From Enterococcus timonensis (GTDB lineage: Bacteria > Bacillota > Bacilli > Lactobacillales > Enterococcaceae), in contig NZ_FNVY01000003.1 of the NCBI RefSeq assembly GCF_900104595.1, forward strand, positions 310,001 to 374,000: a stretch of DNA of 64,000 nt, read 5' to 3'. The translations under genes and the position numbers were made by a program. How positions within the stretch are numbered: the first letter of the stretch is position 1; every line of letters starts with the position of its first letter. The notes under the pieces were generated by a model. It did no database searches and had not been told where the DNA came from. It saw only the letters and a list, made by a program, of their open reading frames with translations. Of this stretch, positions 1 to 8,379 are shown piece by piece.

Positions 1-1275
1 GGCATCAGTTTTTCCGGGCAAATGCACAGTTTAGTTTTACTAGATGAAAATGATCAAGTGATTCGTCCGGCGATTTTATGGAATGATGTTCGTACCACTA
101 AACAATGTCAAGAAATTATGGAATGGGCCGGGAAACTTGTTTTAAAATTAACGCAAAATATTGCTTTAGAAGGCTTTACTTTACCGAAAATTTTGTGGGT
201 AAAAGAAAATGAACCGGAAAATTTTGCAAAAGTTCACCAGTTCTTATTGCCAAAAGATTATCTCGGATTTTACTTTACCGGAAACAAACAAATGGAATTA
301 TCTGATGCGGCCGGGACATTGTTATTGGATGTGGAGAAAAAAGTTTGGGCTGAGGAACTTGCCGAAATTTTTGAATTACCAAAAAATATTTTCCCGCCCC
401 TTGTTCAATCAACGGATTTAATCGGCACAATTCGACCAGCATTGGCTGAAAAGTTAGGAATCTCTTCAACAACTAAAGTTTTTGCGGGGGGAGCCGATAA
501 TGCTTGTGCTGCACTGGGGGCGGGGATAGTTTCTGAAGAAATTGGTCTGGCAAGCATTGGTACTAGCGGCGTTTTTCTGAGTTACGAAGGAGAAAAAAAG
601 GGCCATTATCAAGGAAAATTACATTATTTTAATCATGTTTTGCCGAATCAATATTATGCCATGGGCGTGACAATCGCCGCTGGACAAAGTTTAAGTTGGT
701 TTAAGAAAACTTTTGCGCCGGAAATTCAGTTTAACGAGCTTTTACAAAATGTCGGAAAAATTCCTGCTGGTTCAGATGGGCTTTTATTTGCCCCTTATAT
801 TATGGGAGAGCGGACACCGCATATTGATGCGAAAATTCGTGGCAGTTTTCTAGGGATGGATGCTCGCCATACGCGTGATCATTTCGCCCGGGCGGTTTTA
901 GAAGGAATTACTTTTTCTTTGAAAGATAGTCAAAACTTGATGACTTCAGTGGGAAAATCATTTTCTAAAATTATTTCTGTCGGCGGTGGGGCAAAAAATC
1001 CCGATTGGCTCCAAATGCAAGCCGATATTTTTAATGCTGAAATTTTCACTTTAGAGGCTGAAGAAGGTCCGGGACTGGGGGCGGTGATGTTGGCGGCACT
1101 CGGCTTAGGTTGGTTTGAAACGCCGCAAGATTGTGTCGATACTTTTGTAAAATATCGGACACAACATTATCAACCGAATGAAAAAAATGTGGCCACTTAT
1201 GAAAAAATTTATGCTATCTATCAAGAAGTTTACGGAGCTACAAAAGAAATTAGTCATCAACTATTGGAACAATAA
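1..1275 (+). CDS. xylB: Xylulokinase, 5' end outside window
   Basis: ATP-dependent kinase that turns D-xylulose into xylulose 5-phosphate, the entry of xylose into the pentose phosphate or phosphoketolase pathway in the cytoplasm. The reading frame is open from base 1, so the N-terminus, including the first phosphate-binding loop, lies upstream; 424 residues are present. FGGY-kinase landmarks are visible: ISFSGQMH and AILWNDVRT near the start, GGADNACAALGAG in the middle and the C-terminal ATP-site stretch SVGGGAKNPDWLQMQ. The family is about 490-500 residues, so roughly 70-80 are missing. The neighbouring ROK repressor and xylan genes fit XylB better than glycerol or gluconate kinases of the same superfamily. 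Confidence 0.93.
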   Translation, partial: GISFSGQMHSLVLLDENDQVIRPAILWNDVRTTKQCQEIMEWAGKLVLKLTQNIALEGFTLPKILWVKENEPENFAKVHQFLLPKDYLGFYFTGNKQMELSDAAGTLLLDVEKKVWAEELAEIFELPKNIFPPLVQSTDLIGTIRPALAEKLGISSTTKVFAGGADNACAALGAGIVSEEIGLASIGTSGVFLSYEGEKKGHYQGKLHYFNHVLPNQYYAMGVTIAAGQSLSWFKKTFAPEIQFNELLQNVGKIPAGSDGLLFAPYIMGERTPHIDAKIRGSFLGMDARHTRDHFARAVLEGITFSLKDSQNLMTSVGKSFSKIISVGGGAKNPDWLQMQADIFNAEIFTLEAEEGPGLGAVMLAALGLGWFETPQDCVDTFVKYRTQHYQPNEKNVATYEKIYAIYQEVYGATKEISHQLLEQ

Positions 1276-1284
1276 ATCAGAGTA

Positions 1285-1309
1285 CAAAAAAACGCGAAAA
1301 TTTTCGCGT
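1285..1309 (-). terminator. Intrinsic terminator for xylR
   Basis: Read on the minus strand, the perfect palindrome acgcgaaaattttcgcgt (1292-1309) is followed by seven T (1291-1285), a standard rho-independent terminator just behind the ROK repressor gene. It is weaker in the plus direction because no T tract follows. Confidence 0.75.
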
Positions 1310-1318
1310 CAACTTGAA

Positions 1319-1350
1319 ATTAGCGCAAGTTTGGTTAAATTTGCGCTAAT
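1319..1350. terminator. Hairpin between xylB and xylR ends
   Basis: A perfect 10-bp inverted repeat, attagcgcaa (1319-1328) and ttgcgctaat (1341-1350), sits where the convergent xylB and xylR genes meet and overlaps the xylR stop codon. It lacks a T tract on either side, so it may be a transcript-end stabilising hairpin rather than a terminator. Confidence 0.45.
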
Positions 1351-2507
1351 GGATTATTGAAATGAAGTTGAGAAATATTTAAAAAATTCATGGAAAGATT
1401 GGCGATACCACCGTATAAAGTGGCAAGATCGGCTAGCGTGCCGTTTTTAATGACGATATCTTGGACAACAAAACTGTGTATTTGTTCTTTTAAGCGTAGC
1501 GTCCAGTCAGGATTTTTCCGATAGATAGAAGAATTGATAAAAATAACTTCGGGATTATACATCATAGCAACATTGTTTAAACCAATCGCCAACAGTTCCA
1601 TATTTTCTTTCATTAATTTTTCAGCCAGCATTTCTTTTGTCTGCAAGGCCTTCGTAAAATCATCGGAATTAATTGGCGGTAGATTTTTTTGAGCGGCATA
1701 ATTTTCAAAAAGAACTTTATTAGAAGCATATTGTTCCAAGCAACCATGATTGCCGCAAGGACAATTTTTGCCATGGGGAACAAGAATCGTATGACCAATT
1801 TCACCGGCCGTACCATTTAACCCGGTGTGCAGCTTTCCATCTAAAACAATTCCGGCGCCAATTCCGCTATGAACACTCACGCTGACGACATTTTTCTGCT
1901 GATCATCAGAAAAACAATATTCCCCGAGAGCCGTCAAATTCGCTTCATTTTCTAAAATAATCGGATAGTTGTATTTTTCTTCCAAGATGGCCTGTAAATT
2001 AATTTTATCCAAATCATAATAGGGGGTAAAAGCAATCTGATTATCAGAAACGATACCGTGGACAGCAAGGGAAATGCCGATGATGCCGTGGGGTGTTTCA
2101 GGAGCTATTTTTTCAAAATGCGAAATGATTTTTTCCAGATGCTCCATAATATTACTAGCATGGATATCTACTTCGTCAAAAGTTTTGGCGGCAATCTTGT
2201 CGCCATTTAAAAAAGCCATCATGGCCGTAATGTAGTTATAACCAATATCTAGAGCGATTCCGATTCCAGCGTGACCATTAAATTCTAGGCGAATCGGCTT
2301 GCGCCCGCCAAGTGCCGAAGCATCGCCGATTCCAATTTCAAAAATTAATTGATTGTCCAAAAGAGTTTTGGTAATGCTAGAAACTGACGCTTTATTTAAA
2401 TGAGTCAGCGTGGAAACTTGCGCACGAGAAATTCCATAGTGATCGATAATCGCCTTAAGAACTGTCGCTTCATTTTGTTCGCGAATAATATATTTACTTA
2501 AAATCAT
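1335..2507 (-). CDS. xylR: ROK-family xylose repressor (XylR-like)
   Basis: Transcriptional repressor of 390 residues. Residues 10-65 form a winged helix-turn-helix (ISRAQVSTLTHLNKASVSSI). The rest is a ROK sugar-kinase-like domain with the zinc-binding motif CPCGNHGCLEQ and the sugar-site stretch GTAGEIGH. In XylR proteins this fold binds xylose and releases operator DNA. It is transcribed convergently to xylB and divergently from the GH3 gene; the 81-bp gap to GH3 holds an operator-like dyad. A related dyad precedes the sugar importer. XylR is preferred over NagC or Mlc because of the xylan genes; the effector itself is inferred. Confidence 0.88.
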   Translation of the reverse strand: MILSKYIIREQNEATVLKAIIDHYGISRAQVSTLTHLNKASVSSITKTLLDNQLIFEIGIGDASALGGRKPIRLEFNGHAGIGIALDIGYNYITAMMAFLNGDKIAAKTFDEVDIHASNIMEHLEKIISHFEKIAPETPHGIIGISLAVHGIVSDNQIAFTPYYDLDKINLQAILEEKYNYPIILENEANLTALGEYCFSDDQQKNVVSVSVHSGIGAGIVLDGKLHTGLNGTAGEIGHTILVPHGKNCPCGNHGCLEQYASNKVLFENYAAQKNLPPINSDDFTKALQTKEMLAEKLMKENMELLAIGLNNVAMMYNPEVIFINSSIYRKNPDWTLRLKEQIHSFVVQDIVIKNGTLADLATLYGGIANLSMNFLNISQLHFNNPLAQI

Positions 2508-2526
2508 GTTTTACACCTCTCAAGGG

Positions 2527-2550
2527 TTAGTTTATCGTACGAATTAATAA
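2527..2550. promoter_or_regulatory. Candidate XylR operator before GH3 and xylR
   Basis: Imperfect dyad ttagtttatcg/tacgaattaataa in the divergent promoter region. It shares TTrGTTTATCGwAC and a following TAA with the site at 4763-4784, and resembles the TTAGTTT half-sites of XylR operators. Placement and similarity support it; binding is not shown. Confidence 0.5.
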
Positions 2551-2588
2551 AATACAATTGCTTTTGCTTTAAGAAAGGAAGAAAAAAG

Positions 2589-4730
2589 ATGATTACCCAT
2601 CAAGAAGCACGGCAGCAAGCAACTAAAATTGTTGAAAAAATGACTTTAGCCGAAAAAATTGGCCAAATTAATTTTCGCGCCCCAGCGATTACGCATTTAA
2701 ATATTCCTGAATATAATTATTGGAACGAAGCTTTGCACGGGGTGGCTCGCGCGGGTGTGGCGACGGTATTTCCGCAGGCAATCGGTATGGCGGCGATGTT
2801 CGATGAAAAAATGCTTAAAGAAATCGGTGAAGTCATTGCCACAGAAGGTCGCGCGAAATACAATCAATACGTCAAACAAAACGACCGCGATATTTATAAA
2901 GGATTGACGTTTTGGTCGCCAAATGTTAATTTATTTCGCGATCCGCGTTGGGGTCGGGGACAAGAAACGTACGGCGAAGATCCGTATTTAACGGCGCGTT
3001 TAGGAGTAGCCTTTATTGAAGGGCTGCAAGGAAATGGCAAATATTTAAAATTAGCAGCTTGTGCCAAACATTTCGCGGTTCATTCTGGACCAGAAGCTGA
3101 TCGCCATTCATTTAATGCAGCGGTCAATCAAAAAGATTTGTGGGAATTTTATTTACCAGCTTTTGAAGCATGTGTCACAGAGGCCGACGTGGAAAGTGTG
3201 ATGGGCGCCTATAACGCCGTCAACGGGACGCCTGCTGTAGTGAATCATACATTGTTGCAAGATATTTTGCGGGAACAATGGGGATTTTTGGGCCATGTTG
3301 TTTCTGATTACGGCGCGTTAGAGGATGTCCATCAGCATCATCAGTATACAAGTGATGCGGCGGAAACTATGAGTCTAGCAATGAAAATTGGTTGTGATTT
3401 ATGTGCTGGAAATATTTCTGATGCATTAAACGATGCAATTTCGCGCCATTTAGTTACGGAAGAAGAAATTACGCAAGCGGTGGTTTCTTTGTACGCCACG
3501 CGCGTTCGCTTAGGAATGTTTGCTGAGGACTGCTCTTTTGATGAAATTTCTTATGAAGAAAATGATTCTCCTAAACACCACGCCATTTCTTTGGCGGCGG
3601 CAGAAAAAAGTATGGTGTTATTGAAAAATGAAAACTTTTTGCCATTATCGACTCAAAAAATAAAAAATATTGCGGTCATTGGACCGAATGCTCGAAATTT
3701 AGAAGCGTTGCAAGGAAATTATTTTGGAACTTCTAGTCAGTATGTCACTTTTTGGGACGGGATTCGTACTGAAATTGAAAAAAATGGCGGCCGCGCTTTT
3801 TATGCATTAGGGAGTCATTTATATAAAGAGCATGCCGAATCGGGATTATCTAAAGAAAATGAACGAGAATCAGAAGCCTTAATTGCTGCAAAACATGCTG
3901 ATGTGGCCGTAGTTTGTTTAGGATTAGATCCAACGATTGAAGGAGAACAAGGAGATTCTGGTAACGTCTACGGTTCAGGGGACAAATATAATTTATCTTT
4001 ACCGGGACGACAAAAACAATTATTAGAAAAAATTTTAGCGCAAGGAAAACCTGTTGTAGTAGTCTTAGCTGCCGGATCTGCTTTGAGTTTAGATGGTTTA
4101 GAAAATCATCCGAATTTGCGGGCGATTATTCAAGCGTGGTATCCAGGAAGTTTTGGCGGAACAGCGTTGGCTAATATTATTTTTGGCAAAGTCAGTCCTA
4201 GTGGGAAATTACCGGTAACTTTTTACAAAGATACCAGCCAACTTCCTGATTTTAACGATTACTCCATGCAAGAGCGGACGTATCAAAATACGAAAGCTGA
4301 TGTTTTGTATCCATTTGGCTATGGATTGACGTATGGCCAAGCTGAAATCAAAGAAGTTACGGTCCAAATTGAAGATGATTTGGTGAAAATTTCCGGCCAA
4401 ATGAAAAATGTAAGTTCCGTAAATATTCAAGAAGTGGTCCAAGTTTATTTGAAAATTGAGGGAACTTCTTTAGCGCCGAAAAATCATAAATTGTTAAGTT
4501 TTAAGCGAGTATCTTTAAAGGAAAACGAAATACAAAACTTTGCTTTAGAAATTCCAGTTGAACAATTAAAAGTTGTCGATGAAAAGGGAGAAAAAGTTTT
4601 TGACGGGGACAAATTCACCTTTTATATCGGTTTTTCTCAACCAGATGAACGCTCTGTAACCTTGATGGGACAAGCTCCACAGCAGATTTTAGTTGAAAGT
4701 TTAAAAAAAAATAAAAAACCGCTTGCTTAA
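2589..4730 (+). CDS. GH3 beta-xylosidase/beta-glucosidase, intracellular
   Basis: Glycoside hydrolase family 3 enzyme of 713 residues that removes terminal beta-linked sugars, here most likely xylose from short xylo-oligomers. The N-terminal barrel carries YNYWNEALHGVAR, typical of the xylosidase-like branch, then DPRWGRGQETYGEDP and KHFAVHSGPE. The nucleophile is Asp240 in VVSDYGAL. The second alpha/beta domain starts near 345 (KSMVLLKNENFLPL), and a fibronectin-III-like domain closes the protein from about 570. No signal peptide is present, so it acts in the cytoplasm. It is divergent from xylR with an operator-like site upstream. Beta-glucosidase or arabinofuranosidase activity is possible, as GH3 specificity is hard to read from sequence. 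Confidence 0.85.
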   Translation: MITHQEARQQATKIVEKMTLAEKIGQINFRAPAITHLNIPEYNYWNEALHGVARAGVATVFPQAIGMAAMFDEKMLKEIGEVIATEGRAKYNQYVKQNDRDIYKGLTFWSPNVNLFRDPRWGRGQETYGEDPYLTARLGVAFIEGLQGNGKYLKLAACAKHFAVHSGPEADRHSFNAAVNQKDLWEFYLPAFEACVTEADVESVMGAYNAVNGTPAVVNHTLLQDILREQWGFLGHVVSDYGALEDVHQHHQYTSDAAETMSLAMKIGCDLCAGNISDALNDAISRHLVTEEEITQAVVSLYATRVRLGMFAEDCSFDEISYEENDSPKHHAISLAAAEKSMVLLKNENFLPLSTQKIKNIAVIGPNARNLEALQGNYFGTSSQYVTFWDGIRTEIEKNGGRAFYALGSHLYKEHAESGLSKENERESEALIAAKHADVAVVCLGLDPTIEGEQGDSGNVYGSGDKYNLSLPGRQKQLLEKILAQGKPVVVVLAAGSALSLDGLENHPNLRAIIQAWYPGSFGGTALANIIFGKVSPSGKLPVTFYKDTSQLPDFNDYSMQERTYQNTKADVLYPFGYGLTYGQAEIKEVTVQIEDDLVKISGQMKNVSSVNIQEVVQVYLKIEGTSLAPKNHKLLSFKRVSLKENEIQNFALEIPVEQLKVVDEKGEKVFDGDKFTFYIGFSQPDERSVTLMGQAPQQILVESLKKNKKPLA

Positions 4731-4751
4731 ATTAGGTGTAAGCGTTATACT
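4723..4751 (+). promoter_or_regulatory. Importer operon promoter with overlapping cre-like box
   Basis: TTGCTT (4723-4728), a 17-bp spacer and TATACT (4746-4751) form a good sigma-A promoter. TGTAAGCGTTATAC at 4737-4750 fits the catabolite-responsive element consensus at about 12 of 14 positions and covers the -10 box, so CcpA binding would block RNA polymerase. The promoter is placed from sequence; catabolite repression is inferred. Confidence 0.65.
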
Positions 4752-4761
4752 CATCACATAG

Positions 4762-4784
4762 GTTGGTTTATCGAACATACTAAC
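4762..4784. promoter_or_regulatory. Candidate XylR operator of the importer operon
   Basis: Imperfect dyad centred on 4773 (gttggtttatc g aacatactaac; 7 of 11 positions symmetric), lying just downstream of the -10 box at the expected transcription start. It shares TTrGTTTATCGwAC with the site at 2527-2550, suggesting one ROK repressor controls both. Confidence 0.5.
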
Positions 4785-4804
4785 TGGAAATGGAGGAGTT
4801 TTAT

Positions 4805-5752
4805 ATGGAGGAAGTTCCTGTTTTAAAAAATAAGCAAGTGAAAAAAAACAAAAAAAATACCTGGAAACGAATCAAAAAAGATTGGCAACTATATTCTTTG
4901 TTGATTGTACCAATAGTTTTCTTGTTAGTATTTAAATATGGCCCTATGGTTGGAAATGTAATTGCCTTTCGACGATTTATACCTGGTGGAAACATGTTTG
5001 GTGAAAATTGGGTTGGGTTACATTATTTCAAAATGTTCATGCACGATCAAGCATTTTGGAATGTCTTTAAGAACACAATTATTTTGGGAGGATTGAGTTT
5101 ACTCTTTACATTCCCATTACCGATTGTATTTGCACTATTACTAAACGAAGTAAAATCACGAAAGTTTAAAAAATTTGTGCAAACAGCTTCCTACCTACCC
5201 TATTTTCTTTCGATGGTAATTATTGCAGGGATGATTTTACAAATTACAGCAACCAATGGAGTTATTAATAATGTAATTAAAGCTTTTACTGGTCACACAA
5301 TTGACTTCATGCAAAATGCAAAATGGTTCCGACCTGTTTATGTTATTTCACAAGTATGGCAAACAACTGGTTGGGGAGCAATTTTATATCTGGCAGCTCT
5401 AACAAATATTGATGAGACACTTTATGAGGCAGCAAAAATCGATGGTGCTAATCGATGGAAACAAACTATTCATGTCACTTTACCAGGTATTCTTCCTACA
5501 GTAGTTACTTTATTAATCTTGAATGTGGGTAGTTTCCTCGGTGTTGGTTTTGAGAAAATTTTACTTTTATATAATCCACTAACCTACTCTACTGGAGATG
5601 TTATTAGTACGTATTTGTATCGAATAGGGCTACAGTCAAGTAATTTTAGTTACGCTACTGCAATTGGATTATTTGAATCATTAATTGGTTTAGTTTTAGT
5701 TCTATCGTCTAATTTAATTTCTAAAAAAATAACGGACACAAGTCTGTGGTAG
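4805..5752 (+). CDS. ABC oligosaccharide importer permease, LplB type
   Basis: First inner-membrane permease of a carbohydrate ABC importer, 315 residues with about six membrane helices; the first is near residue 30 (LYSLLIVPIVFLLVFKYGP). The EAA loop that docks the ATPase is seen as DETLYEAAKIDGANRWKQ. The PMVGNVIAFRRF start is typical of LplB/AguF-like permeases that carry large oligosaccharides. The ATG at 4805 was chosen because TGGAGGAG at 4791-4798 sits 6 bases upstream; an ATG at 4790 lies before this site. No ATPase is encoded here, so a shared MsmK-type ATPase elsewhere is likely. All seven arginines use CGA, unlike core genes of the window. Confidence 0.88.
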   Translation: MEEVPVLKNKQVKKNKKNTWKRIKKDWQLYSLLIVPIVFLLVFKYGPMVGNVIAFRRFIPGGNMFGENWVGLHYFKMFMHDQAFWNVFKNTIILGGLSLLFTFPLPIVFALLLNEVKSRKFKKFVQTASYLPYFLSMVIIAGMILQITATNGVINNVIKAFTGHTIDFMQNAKWFRPVYVISQVWQTTGWGAILYLAALTNIDETLYEAAKIDGANRWKQTIHVTLPGILPTVVTLLILNVGSFLGVGFEKILLLYNPLTYSTGDVISTYLYRIGLQSSNFSYATAIGLFESLIGLVLVLSSNLISKKITDTSLW

Positions 5753-5762
5753 GAGGTTGACA

Positions 5763-6635
5763 ATGAGAACATCTAAGAGTTACAAAATATTTCAAGTTGT
5801 CAATACGATTATCTTGATTTTGATAGTCTTTGTGACCTTGTTTCCGTTTATAAATGTAGTTGCCCAATCTTTCAGTAGTGAAGCATTCATCAATTCAGGT
5901 AAAGTTACACTCTTTCCTAGAGGGTTCAACTTAGATACTTACAAAATTGTTGCTAGTGATAAAATGTTTTGGGTGAACTATAAAAATACAGTTCTTTATA
6001 CAGTGTTAGGAACTGTGATATCCATGGTACTGACGACTATGTTGGCGTATGCCTTATCAAAAAAACATATAGTTGGTCAGAAGTTTTTTATTGCGTTTGC
6101 GGTGTTCACCATGTTTTTCAATGGTGGATTAATCCCTAATTATGTTTTAATTCGTTCGCTTGGATGGATTAATGAAATTTGGGCAGTTGTCATACCAGGA
6201 GCTCTAAGTGTTTATAACATGTTAATCATGAAAGCTTTCTTTGAGGCTATGCCTGATTCATTGGAGGAGGCAGCAGCAATTGACGGTCTAAGTACCTATG
6301 GAATTCTTTTTAAAATTGTACTTCCATTAAGTAAGCCCATAATGGCAACAATGATATTATTTTATGCAGTTGCATATTGGAACTCATGGTTCAGCGCGTT
6401 TTTATATTTTGACAAGCGAGATTTATTCCCAGTAACAGTTTATCTAAGAAATATGGTAAAAGGTGCTACAGGAGGTCAAGCGACAGGAGGAATGGATGCA
6501 GATAATCAACGGCAAGTTTCAGCTAATATCAAAGCTGTAACTATGGTACTATCAGTTTTACCTATCTTAACGGTTTATCCTTTTGTTCAAAAATATTTTG
6601 TGTCAGGAATTATGTTGGGATCAGTTAAACAATAA
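5763..6635 (+). CDS. ABC oligosaccharide importer permease, LplC type
   Basis: Second permease of the importer, 290 residues and about six membrane helices, of the LplC/AguG type. The ATPase-docking loop is DSLEEAAAIDGLSTYG and the protein ends in the usual KYFVSGIMLGSVKQ of this family. AGGAGG at 5751-5756 overlaps the stop of the first permease and places the start at the ATG at 5763. With its partner it should form the channel for xylo-oligomers delivered by the lipoprotein encoded next. Confidence 0.88.
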   Translation: MRTSKSYKIFQVVNTIILILIVFVTLFPFINVVAQSFSSEAFINSGKVTLFPRGFNLDTYKIVASDKMFWVNYKNTVLYTVLGTVISMVLTTMLAYALSKKHIVGQKFFIAFAVFTMFFNGGLIPNYVLIRSLGWINEIWAVVIPGALSVYNMLIMKAFFEAMPDSLEEAAAIDGLSTYGILFKIVLPLSKPIMATMILFYAVAYWNSWFSAFLYFDKRDLFPVTVYLRNMVKGATGGQATGGMDADNQRQVSANIKAVTMVLSVLPILTVYPFVQKYFVSGIMLGSVKQ

Positions 6636-6653
6636 AAAGGAGGAGACAAAAAT

Positions 6654-8312
6654 ATGTCTTGGAAAAAAAGAATTTTAGCAGGGGTTTCATTAAGCTTGGT
6701 ATCAATCGGATTGGTCGCATGTGGTGGGAACGAGAAAGAAGGATCGAGTGCTGATACGGAAACTGATTCATCTTCAACAGTGATAGATGCAGATCACTCA
6801 AAAGGTGCAATGGAAGATTATGCAGTAGGTAAAACTTTTAAAGCGTCAGAACCATTAGATGTTAGTATCATGTATTCAGATCATGAAGCATATCCTTATA
6901 AAGAAGATTGGTTATTCAATACCGAGTTGACCAAATTAACAAATATTACATTAGACCCAACATTGATTCCACGCTCAGATTACGAACAAAAGCGATCCTT
7001 GCTGATTAGCTCGGGCGACTCTCCATATATTATTCCTAAGACATATCCGGGATCAGAGGTTCCTTTTGTATCTTCAGGCGCAATTTTGGCAATTAGCGAT
7101 TATTTAGATTATATGCCAAATTTGAAGGAAACTATTGAAAAATGGGAAATGAATCCTACAATGGATACCTTACGTCAGAATAATGGAAAATACTATGTGT
7201 TACCTGGTATTCATGAAGTAGCTTGGCAAGATTACACATTAGCATTTAGAACGGATATTTTAGACGAAAATGGATTGGAAATTCCTACGAGTTGGGATGA
7301 ACTATATACTGTCCTAAAAGCGCTTAAAGAAGCATATCCAGAATCTATTCCCTTTTCTGATAGATGGCAAGGAAATTCTCTGCTCAAAATAGCTGCAGCT
7401 TCATATGGTGTTTCGGGAGGGTGGAGTTATGATAATAAAACTTTCGACGAAAAAGAAGGAAAATTTGTTTATACTGGAACAACCAACGAATATAAAGCAA
7501 TGGTAGAGTACTTTAATAAACTCATTGAAGAAGGATTGTTAGATAAAGAAAGCTTTACACAAGATGATCAGACTGCATTGCAAAAATTCTACACCGGAGA
7601 ATCATTTGTAATTTCTACAAATGGTCAGGAGCTTATCACTATGGAAGGTAATATGGATGAAACAATTGGAAAAGACAAATATTCAATTGCAAAAAGTCTA
7701 ACTCCCGAAGGAGAAAAAGGTCCATATATTGCAGAACATAGATTGGAAAATGGAATTATGCTCTCTTCAAAATTAAAAGATAGTCCTAATTTTAAAGCCA
7801 TTTTGCAATTTATCGACTGGTTATGGTACAGCGAAGAAGGCCAAGTTTTTGCAAAATGGGGTATTGAAGGCACAACTTATGAATTAATAGATGGAAAATA
7901 TACTTTAACCTCAGACATAAACTTCAAAGGATTGAATCCTGATGGGACCAAAGATTTGCAAAAAGATTATGGTTTCTCAGGTGGTGTATATTCATATGGT
8001 GGTACTAAAGATTTGGTAAGATCAACGATGAATGAAACTGAAGTTGCTTGGCTAGAACAAATGGATTCCGAAAGAGAGGAATTGCCACTCCAACCACCAG
8101 CACCACTAGATGATATGCAGCTAGAACAAGCTACGTTAATCTCTACGCCAGTGAAAGATTATGTTGATCAAAGTACACTCCAATTTATTGTTGGACAACG
8201 CGATTTAAGTGAATGGAAAGCATATGTAGAAGAAGTAGATAGTAAGGGCGGAACTCAGTATATTGATATGATTAATGACGCCTACACTAAATATCAATCA
8301 GAAAACAAATAA
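6654..8312 (+). CDS. Sugar-binding lipoprotein of the ABC importer, LplA type
   Basis: Extracellular solute-binding protein of 552 residues. A short basic start and hydrophobic stretch end in the lipobox LVAC, with the lipidated cysteine at residue 23, followed by a Ser/Thr/Glu-rich linker to about 45. The length and motifs such as ISSGDSPYIIPKTYPG and WLWYSEEGQVFAKWG fit the large LplA/AguE-like subgroup. It lies 18 bases behind the second permease with GGAGG upstream. By its neighbours (GH67, esterase, GH8) the ligand is probably an acidic or decorated xylo-oligosaccharide; this is inferred. Confidence 0.87.
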   Translation: MSWKKRILAGVSLSLVSIGLVACGGNEKEGSSADTETDSSSTVIDADHSKGAMEDYAVGKTFKASEPLDVSIMYSDHEAYPYKEDWLFNTELTKLTNITLDPTLIPRSDYEQKRSLLISSGDSPYIIPKTYPGSEVPFVSSGAILAISDYLDYMPNLKETIEKWEMNPTMDTLRQNNGKYYVLPGIHEVAWQDYTLAFRTDILDENGLEIPTSWDELYTVLKALKEAYPESIPFSDRWQGNSLLKIAAASYGVSGGWSYDNKTFDEKEGKFVYTGTTNEYKAMVEYFNKLIEEGLLDKESFTQDDQTALQKFYTGESFVISTNGQELITMEGNMDETIGKDKYSIAKSLTPEGEKGPYIAEHRLENGIMLSSKLKDSPNFKAILQFIDWLWYSEEGQVFAKWGIEGTTYELIDGKYTLTSDINFKGLNPDGTKDLQKDYGFSGGVYSYGGTKDLVRSTMNETEVAWLEQMDSEREELPLQPPAPLDDMQLEQATLISTPVKDYVDQSTLQFIVGQRDLSEWKAYVEEVDSKGGTQYIDMINDAYTKYQSENK

Positions 8313-8320
8313 TTAGGTTT

Positions 8321-8365
8321 TTAGGAACCAGCAGGCCTCTGGTCAGTTGGTTCCTAAATTTTTTT
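8321..8365 (+). terminator. Terminator-like hairpin after the binding-protein gene
   Basis: Perfect 10-bp stem ttaggaacca (8321-8330) with tggttcctaa (8348-8357), then seven T. It lies inside the operon between the lipoprotein and DUF624 genes. Partial termination or 3'-end protection here would give more binding protein than downstream enzymes. Confidence 0.75.
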
Positions 8366-8379
8366 AAGAGGAGATTCGT

